Shown here piece after piece: positions 59,197-64,000 of a stretch of DNA of 64,000 nucleotides. The stretch is taken from positions 2,665,001-2,729,000 of the forward strand of contig NZ_CP029151.1 in assembly GCF_003095655.1 (NCBI RefSeq). The letters run 5' to 3'. Source of the DNA: Dokdonia sp. Dokd-P16. Lineage in GTDB: Bacteria; Bacteroidota; Bacteroidia; Flavobacteriales; Flavobacteriaceae. The notes under the pieces were generated by a model. That model was not told the origin of the DNA and ran no database searches. It saw nothing but the letters and a program-made list of their open reading frames with translations. The position numbers were made by a program, and so were the translations under genes. Position 1 is the stretch's first letter. Each line of letters starts with the position of its first letter.

Positions 59197-59775
59197 TTAA
59201 TTATTTAAGTTTTCGTCATCACTATCTTCCCAGTTATCATCTTCATCTAGATTATTTAAAAGTGTGTTTGGGTCTATGTTCTTTAATTGGGCCGGATCAT
59301 CAAAATTTACACCTACGGGATTGAAGAGTCCCCATCTATCAATAATATATTGAGTAGCATCAAAAGTCTGAACCCAGCGAGCAAAAATTGGTCTAAGCAT
59401 CTCAATAGCATCTCCTAATAAATCGAGATACTCAACATCTTTATAGCCAGAGGCTAATAAGCCTTTTGAATCCTGAATGATTTCTCTAGCCGCCTTTCTT
59501 ACTACGGTGGCATTTTCCATTTTGAGGTCATAAAGATCTACTCCGTGAGCAGTGGCGATGGCAGATGGAATAAGAATCGCATTATCCATCATTTGTTGTG
59601 TATATCGCTGGTAGAGCGCTTTTTTATATTGAGAGTTAGGATTATTATCCTCTAGCTCAATACCTTCTATGATATGCTCGATAAGATGAAGAATTACAAC
59701 GCCTTGTCTAAAAACAGGAAGCTTGCGCCATTCATCTATTCCGCTTTCATAGTGATTGTTTTCATCTTCGGTCAT
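59197..59775 (-). CDS. Conserved flavobacterial protein of unknown function
   Basis: A 192-residue soluble protein: YESGIDEWRKLPVFRQGVVILHLIEHIIEGIEL near the start, followed by helices (KALYQRYTQQMMDNAILIPSAIATAHG, RKAAREIIQDSKGLL) and an acidic tail (NNLDEDDNWEDSDDENLNN). The order resembles a small helical domain with an unstructured acidic end. No motif for catalysis is seen. The gene is single. A CAAAATTA -7-type match lies upstream (59849-59856, minus strand). Confidence 0.75.
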   Translation of the reverse strand: MTEDENNHYESGIDEWRKLPVFRQGVVILHLIEHIIEGIELEDNNPNSQYKKALYQRYTQQMMDNAILIPSAIATAHGVDLYDLKMENATVVRKAAREIIQDSKGLLASGYKDVEYLDLLGDAIEMLRPIFARWVQTFDATQYIIDRWGLFNPVGVNFDDPAQLKNIDPNTLLNNLDEDDNWEDSDDENLNN

Positions 59776-60158
59776 AAGGAATTATAAGAAGTTGTTTATG
59801 TGACCTTAACTTATTTTTTTAATGTAGGTAGGATTACATGTATAAAAGCAAAATTAAATCATTTGTTGCAGTTTAAAATCATAGTTTGTTAAACCCAACT
59901 ACTTCTCGTTGAGGAGATAAAAATCACCGTTTATAGGCTGCTATTTTTCAGAATTTAATTGTTATCGCATGCATCATGTGTTTATTTTTTGACGCTAATT
60001 GAAATATTAAACTTGTTTGTCCTCATATCCTCTGTCTTGTAGGAGTTTTAAGCGTCTTTACGGAGCTCCCTCAAATTGTAAAAGCGCTGTAGAAAAAAAT
60101 CCAAATATTTCTGCTTTTGTCTTTATAGGAACTCTATCAAATTATGCTATTTTTGTCT
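59776..60158. other. Non-coding stretch before guaA
   Basis: About 380 bases with no gene. A minus-strand -7 match for the flanking unknown gene is at 59849-59856. Upstream of guaA TAAACTTG (60008-60015) has one mismatch to the -7 consensus and would leave a leader of about 140 nt; TATTTTTG (60148-60155) matches the consensus but lies too close to the start to be used. No riboswitch that I recognise is present. Confidence 0.45.
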
Positions 60159-61691
60159 ATGCAAAATAACGTCCTCATATTAGACTTCGGGTCTCAATAC
60201 ACGCAGTTAATAGCACGTAGAGTGCGAGAATTAAATATATACTGTGAGATAAAACCATTTAATAATCCTCCTAAAGATCTTTCTTCTTATAAGGCTGTAA
60301 TCCTCTCGGGATCGCCGCATTCTGTAAGAGGAGAAGATGCTCCGCATCCAGATCTTTCAGAAATAAAAGGTAAAAAACCTCTTCTAGGAGTTTGTTACGG
60401 AGCGCAATACCTAGCTCATTTTTATGATGGTGAAGTAGGACAATCTAATACTCGTGAGTATGGACGAGCAAAACTTTCTGTAGTAGACGAAGGAGAACTT
60501 TTCTTAGAAGGTGTTTATGTAGGAAGTCAGGTGTGGATGAGTCATAGTGATACCATCAAGAAATTACCAGCAGGAGCAAAACGTATTGCATCTACACATG
60601 ATGTAGAAAACGCTGGATACAAACTAGAGGGAGAAGAAACTTATGGGATACAGTTTCACCCAGAAGTATATCACTCTACAGACGGGAAGCAGATTTTAGA
60701 AAACTTCTTAGTGAAAATTGCAGGAGTAGCTCAGACATGGACGCCAGATGCCTTTGTAGATACTACGGTTGCAGATCTAAAAGCAAAGCTTAATGACGAT
60801 CGTGTAATTTTAGGACTCTCTGGAGGTGTAGATAGTACAGTCGCAGCTACATTACTACATAAAGCAATAGGCAAGAACCTATATTGCATTTTTGTAAATA
60901 ATGGATTGTTACGTAAGGATGAATATACGCAAGTACTCAAACAGTACGAAGGTATGGGGCTTAATGTAAAAGGTGTAGATGCTTCGGCACGTTTCTTGGA
61001 AGCGCTAGAGGGTGAGAGTGATCCAGAGACTAAGCGTAAAGCGATAGGTCGCGTTTTTGTAGAAGTATTTGATGACGAAAGTAAACTTGTAGAAAATGCA
61101 AAGTGGCTTGGTCAAGGTACTATCTACCCAGACGTTATTGAATCTGTAAGTGCAACGGGAGGACCTAGCGCAACTATAAAATCTCACCATAACGTGGGAG
61201 GATTGCCAGATTATATGACACTTAAGGTTGTAGAGCCGTTGAGAATGTTATTTAAAGATGAAGTACGTAGAGTAGGAGCGAGTATGGGATTATCACCTGA
61301 GCTATTAGGTAGACATCCATTTCCTGGACCTGGTCTTGCGATTAGAATATTAGGTGATATTACAGCCGAGAAAGTGCGCATCTTGCAAGAAGTAGATCAT
61401 ATATTTATCAGCGGTCTTCGTGAGTGGGGATTATATGATCAAGTATGGCAAGCAGGAGCGATGTTATTACCAGTAAACTCTGTAGGAGTGATGGGCGATG
61501 AACGCACGTATGAAAAATGCGTTGCACTTAGAGCTGTAGAGAGTACAGATGGAATGACGGCAGACTGGGTAAATCTTCCTTATGAATTTTTACAAAAAGT
61601 GTCTAACGATATAATTAATAAGGTAAAAGGCGTTAATAGAGTAGTCTATGACATAAGCTCTAAGCCACCTGCTACAATTGAGTGGGAATAA
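60159..61691 (+). CDS. guaA: GMP synthase (glutamine-hydrolysing)
   Basis: A 510-residue enzyme that turns XMP into GMP with glutamine and ATP. I start at [17 protein letters not shown] (60159), the family start, rather than five residues upstream. The class I glutamine amidotransferase has [14 protein letters not shown] with the nucleophile Cys near residue 84 and IQFHPEVYH. The ATP-pyrophosphatase site [12 protein letters not shown] is near residue 225. The C-terminal dimer domain ends in KPPATIEWE. It precedes the LysM protein gene by 9 bp, so the two may be co-transcribed. Confidence 0.98.
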   Translation: MQNNVLILDFGSQYTQLIARRVRELNIYCEIKPFNNPPKDLSSYKAVILSGSPHSVRGEDAPHPDLSEIKGKKPLLGVCYGAQYLAHFYDGEVGQSNTREYGRAKLSVVDEGELFLEGVYVGSQVWMSHSDTIKKLPAGAKRIASTHDVENAGYKLEGEETYGIQFHPEVYHSTDGKQILENFLVKIAGVAQTWTPDAFVDTTVADLKAKLNDDRVILGLSGGVDSTVAATLLHKAIGKNLYCIFVNNGLLRKDEYTQVLKQYEGMGLNVKGVDASARFLEALEGESDPETKRKAIGRVFVEVFDDESKLVENAKWLGQGTIYPDVIESVSATGGPSATIKSHHNVGGLPDYMTLKVVEPLRMLFKDEVRRVGASMGLSPELLGRHPFPGPGLAIRILGDITAEKVRILQEVDHIFISGLREWGLYDQVWQAGAMLLPVNSVGVMGDERTYEKCVALRAVESTDGMTADWVNLPYEFLQKVSNDIINKVKGVNRVVYDISSKPPATIEWE

Positions 61692-61700
61692 TTCTTAACT

Positions 61701-63746
61701 ATGAAAAAATATATTACTGTAATTGCGATAGTTGTTTTTAGCGCTTTCGCGAAAGCGTGCTCAACACCAGCAGCTACAATATCTAGCAATACGGCGATTG
61801 TTCAAAAGTTTGTTTCTCATCAGGTAAAAGCTGGAGAAACCATCAAGGACATAGCCAACAAGTTTGGTATTACTGAAAAAGAAATCACTAGGCTCAATCC
61901 AGACGCTCGTGAGGAAGTTTATGAAGGCTTGGTATTGATATTGCCATCTACGGCTACTGCTGTTAGAAATGCCGATAGTGTTACTCAGGATAACCTAAAG
62001 TTTAAAACACACAAGGTAAAACGCAAGGAAACACTTTATAGCATCTCAAAAAAGTATGGTGTTTCTCAAGAAGTGATAAAACGTTTTAATAAGTCTTTAT
62101 ATAGCGAAGTGTTACGTAAAGGTGATAAACTGCGCATACCTGTCAACTATAGCGAAAATAGTGTTACAGATGCAGTAGTAAATGTGCCGCAAACGCAAGC
62201 AGCGTATATAACGCACAATGTAATTGCAAAAGAGACTAAATACGGTATCGCTAGAAAGTATGGAATTACTATAGCAGAGCTTGAGAGTACAAATCCATCA
62301 CTTAGAGATGGACTTAAAATAGGCGATGAGCTTAAAGTTCCTAAGGCAAATTTTGCAAAAAGCACCATCATAGATAATGATGAGTATGCCTTTTATGAAG
62401 TGCAAAAAGGAAACACTTTATACAGTTTATTACGCATTTTTAAACTAGAAGCAGATGAGTTAATCGCACTAAATCCAGCATTAGACGAAGGTCTTAAAGA
62501 GGGGATGATCCTCAAAGTGCCTAAGGGAAGTCCAGGTTCTGGTACCCCAACGCAAGCCGTTGCAGTAAACCAAGGAAATCCTGACGTTACTATTCTAGAA
62601 GGTGAAAAAGGATCTCTGGTTAATCAATTAACGGATTTCTCTCCTAAACGTGTAGCTATTATGCTTCCATTTGGTGTGGGGCGTGTAAATGCTGGTAATA
62701 CTGAAGTAAATGAAAATCTACTTAGAGATGATCGTATCCTTAGACTATCACTAGATTTATATAGTGGAATGCTTATGGCAGTCCAAGATGCTAAAAAAGC
62801 TGGTATAACCACAATTGTTGATACTTATGACACATCATACAATCGCAAAGATGGCGCGGCAACAAATGCACGTAAAGTAGAAACGATTATACAGTCTAAT
62901 GATTTTTCTGGTGTTAATGCAGTAATAGGGCCACTTCTAGGTAATAACATAGACAGAGCGTCTTCACTACTCAACGCACGTAAGATACCAGTAATCTCAC
63001 CTATGTCTAACAAAGTAGCTGGTGGAAATAACATTTTTGTATCAAGACCAGAAGATAATTTGTTAAGTAAAAAGATGCTTTCTTACTTAAAAGCTAATGG
63101 GGCAGGAAAAAATATTGTTGTAATAGCAGACAAGAAAAATAGTGCTACATTATCAAAGATAAAGGCAATTTTTCCTAATCTAAAGACGGTAACACCTCGT
63201 TCTAACGATAAAGGATATTTCTTGTATCCAGGAGATATCCCAGCACAGCTTTCTAGCGAACTAGAAAACTGGGTGATTGTAGAGACTAACGATGTTCCTT
63301 TGATTAGTAGTGTAACCACAAGTCTTAATGGGCAGTTAGGTACTATGAAGGTAGTGATGTTTACTACTGATAGGGGTAATGCTTATGAAAGTGATGAGAT
63401 ACAACATGATCACCTAAAGAATCTCGCTTTTCATTTCCCATCTGCCGAGAGAGAATATAAGTACAGTCAAGCAAAAGCATTTATTGATAGTTATGAAACC
63501 ATGTATGGAGTGAGTCCAAGCGAATCTGCCATAAAGGGATATGATTTGATGTATGATACTTTACTGCGTCTAGCATACTCATCAGATTTATATGCTGCGG
63601 CAGCTACCGGTGTGGAGACAGATTATGTAGAAAACAAGTTTAAGTATAGCTCCAGAGCAAAAGGCGGATTTTCAAATAACGCGGTATATCTTATGAAATA
63701 TACAGATACATTAGAGCTTGAAGAAGTACCTTTTATAGAAGAATAA
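61701..63746 (+). CDS. LysM protein with periplasmic-binding-like domain
   Basis: A 681-residue envelope protein. The signal peptide ends AFAKAC, so a lipoprotein Cys is possible but the -3 residue (A) is unusual. Four LysM peptidoglycan-binding modules follow to about residue 275 (HQVKAGETIKDIANKFGI, HKVKRKETLYSISKKYGV, HNVIAKETKYGIARKYGI, YEVQKGNTLYSLLRIFKL). The remaining 370 residues (KRVAIMLPFGVGRVNA, LDLYSGMLMAVQDAKKAG, GVNAVIGPLLGNNIDRAS) resemble type I periplasmic-binding/receptor domains, as in LpoA-like proteins. A role in cell-wall synthesis is plausible. An iterated palindrome encodes its signal peptide end. Confidence 0.86.
   Translation: MKKYITVIAIVVFSAFAKACSTPAATISSNTAIVQKFVSHQVKAGETIKDIANKFGITEKEITRLNPDAREEVYEGLVLILPSTATAVRNADSVTQDNLKFKTHKVKRKETLYSISKKYGVSQEVIKRFNKSLYSEVLRKGDKLRIPVNYSENSVTDAVVNVPQTQAAYITHNVIAKETKYGIARKYGITIAELESTNPSLRDGLKIGDELKVPKANFAKSTIIDNDEYAFYEVQKGNTLYSLLRIFKLEADELIALNPALDEGLKEGMILKVPKGSPGSGTPTQAVAVNQGNPDVTILEGEKGSLVNQLTDFSPKRVAIMLPFGVGRVNAGNTEVNENLLRDDRILRLSLDLYSGMLMAVQDAKKAGITTIVDTYDTSYNRKDGAATNARKVETIIQSNDFSGVNAVIGPLLGNNIDRASSLLNARKIPVISPMSNKVAGGNNIFVSRPEDNLLSKKMLSYLKANGAGKNIVVIADKKNSATLSKIKAIFPNLKTVTPRSNDKGYFLYPGDIPAQLSSELENWVIVETNDVPLISSVTTSLNGQLGTMKVVMFTTDRGNAYESDEIQHDHLKNLAFHFPSAEREYKYSQAKAFIDSYETMYGVSPSESAIKGYDLMYDTLLRLAYSSDLYAAAATGVETDYVENKFKYSSRAKGGFSNNAVYLMKYTDTLELEEVPFIEE
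61743..61756. repeat. Iterated palindrome inside the LysM protein signal peptide
   Basis: An exact CGCTTTCGCGAAAGCG (61742-61757) read as A-F-A-K-A followed by Cys, the third signal peptide in the window that ends this way. Confidence 0.95.
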
Positions 63747-63768
63747 TTGATAAAATTAAATGATATTA

Positions 63769-63802
63769 AAAAAGGGATTGACTTGCGTCAATCCCTTTTT
63801 TA
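63769..63802. terminator. Bidirectional terminator after the LysM gene
   Basis: A 15-bp stem AAAAAAGGGATTGAC / GTCAATCCCTTTTTT with loop TTGC sits between convergent genes and has A and T runs at both sides. Confidence 0.9.
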
Positions 63803-63820
63803 GTTGTTGTAATAAATTTT

Positions 63821-64000
63821 TATAATCCTCCGTTTGCTTGTAAATCTTGAATACATAACGCGTCAAAATCTGGTAGTGACGCTGTATTGCTAGTATTAAA
63901 GATGGTTGTTACCGTTTGAAAATACATTAAGCAATCCTCAACACTGCAATGTCTACCATTCTCTTCATCATGATGGTCTGATGTGAGTGGTGTTCCACCA
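63821..64000 (-). CDS. C-terminus of a probable membrane metalloprotease
   Basis: The last 59 residues of a minus-strand gene whose start lies beyond the right edge. I translated it by hand: GGTPLTSDHHDEENGRHC...EDCLMYFQTV..., ending LPDFDALCIQDLQANGGL. The pattern H-C-x5-C-L-M and the final Cys are similar to the end of flavobacterial archaemetzincin-like 'membrane metalloproteases', but the catalytic HExxH motif is not in the window. The assignment is therefore tentative. It is convergent with the LysM gene and shares the bidirectional terminator. Confidence 0.6.

Noticed and set aside
60148-60155. TATTTTTG as the guaA promoter
   Set aside because: It lies only 3 nt before the start codon, too close for a -7 element.
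17803-61756. Iterated palindrome as a CRISPR, REP or insertion element
   Set aside because: Single copies, no constant spacing, no terminal repeats or target duplications, and no insertion in conserved proteins.

Overview
The window is chromosomal DNA from a member of the Bacteroidota, most likely a marine member of the Flavobacteriaceae and possibly close to Dokdonia/Krokinobacter (family level is fairly sure, genus is a guess). The evidence is the gene set: bacillithiol synthase BshA, LptD, the flavobacterial Fe-S/CCG protein pair, a GH3-serine hydrolase fusion, a DUF5117-type zinc protease and a LysM protein after guaA. Promoters also follow the Bacteroidota form TTG-N~19-TAnnTTTG, and there are no Shine-Dalgarno sequences. 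I saw no rRNA, tRNA, CRISPR array or insertion sequence.

Layout. 1-3.7 kb is an AT-rich accessory block, all on the minus strand: a GmrSD/DUF262-type protein cut by the left edge, an unknown protein and a P-loop ATPase. It looks like part of a defence island. 3.9-9.6 kb holds a VOC protein, a UvrD/PcrA helicase, a lipoprotein esterase, a small Tudor-like protein, a Sua5/YciO protein and an orphan LexA/CI-like repressor. 9.8-14.7 kb holds an LRR protein, an OmpA lipoprotein, a glycosyltransferase, an HsdR-N-like protein, holA and ridA. 14.8-22.8 kb is an envelope and redox block: lptD diverging from an amidase, an MCE protein and two Fe-S proteins. 23-34 kb carries GH3-serine hydrolase, bshA, a large FAD/Fe-S oxidoreductase, an LpxH-like enzyme, aroC and a dicarboxylate symporter. 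35-47.6 kb is mostly secreted or lipoprotein functions: tandem LTD-like proteins, GH16, GH20, a metalloprotease, a D-Ala-D-Ala dipeptidase and a vWA protein. 47.6-64 kb is housekeeping: an ABC exporter, a hexose phosphate mutase, GT2, L31, ffh, folD, an Lrp regulator, guaA and a LysM protein, with several small lipoprotein or membrane genes around 57-58 kb.

The most striking feature is a palindrome, GCTTTCGCGAAAGC (often extended to CGCTTTCGCGAAAGCG). I count 18 exact copies of the 14-mer plus two copies of the 10-bp core. Ten copies are intergenic, nearly always a short distance upstream of a start codon. Ten are inside genes, where the palindrome is read in all three frames (AFAKA six times, LSRK three times, RFRES once). 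In three secreted proteins the encoded FAKA forms the end of the signal peptide. Inside ffh, aroC and other conserved genes it lies at normal alignment spacing, so it looks as if it arose or is maintained by substitution rather than by insertion. It is absent from the accessory block at the left edge. This behaves like a highly iterated palindrome (compare HIP1 of cyanobacteria) whose function and binding protein I cannot name.

Other leads are short perfect inverted repeats just upstream of the DUF262 gene, the unknown gene beside it and a STAS-like gene at 45 kb; these could be operators.
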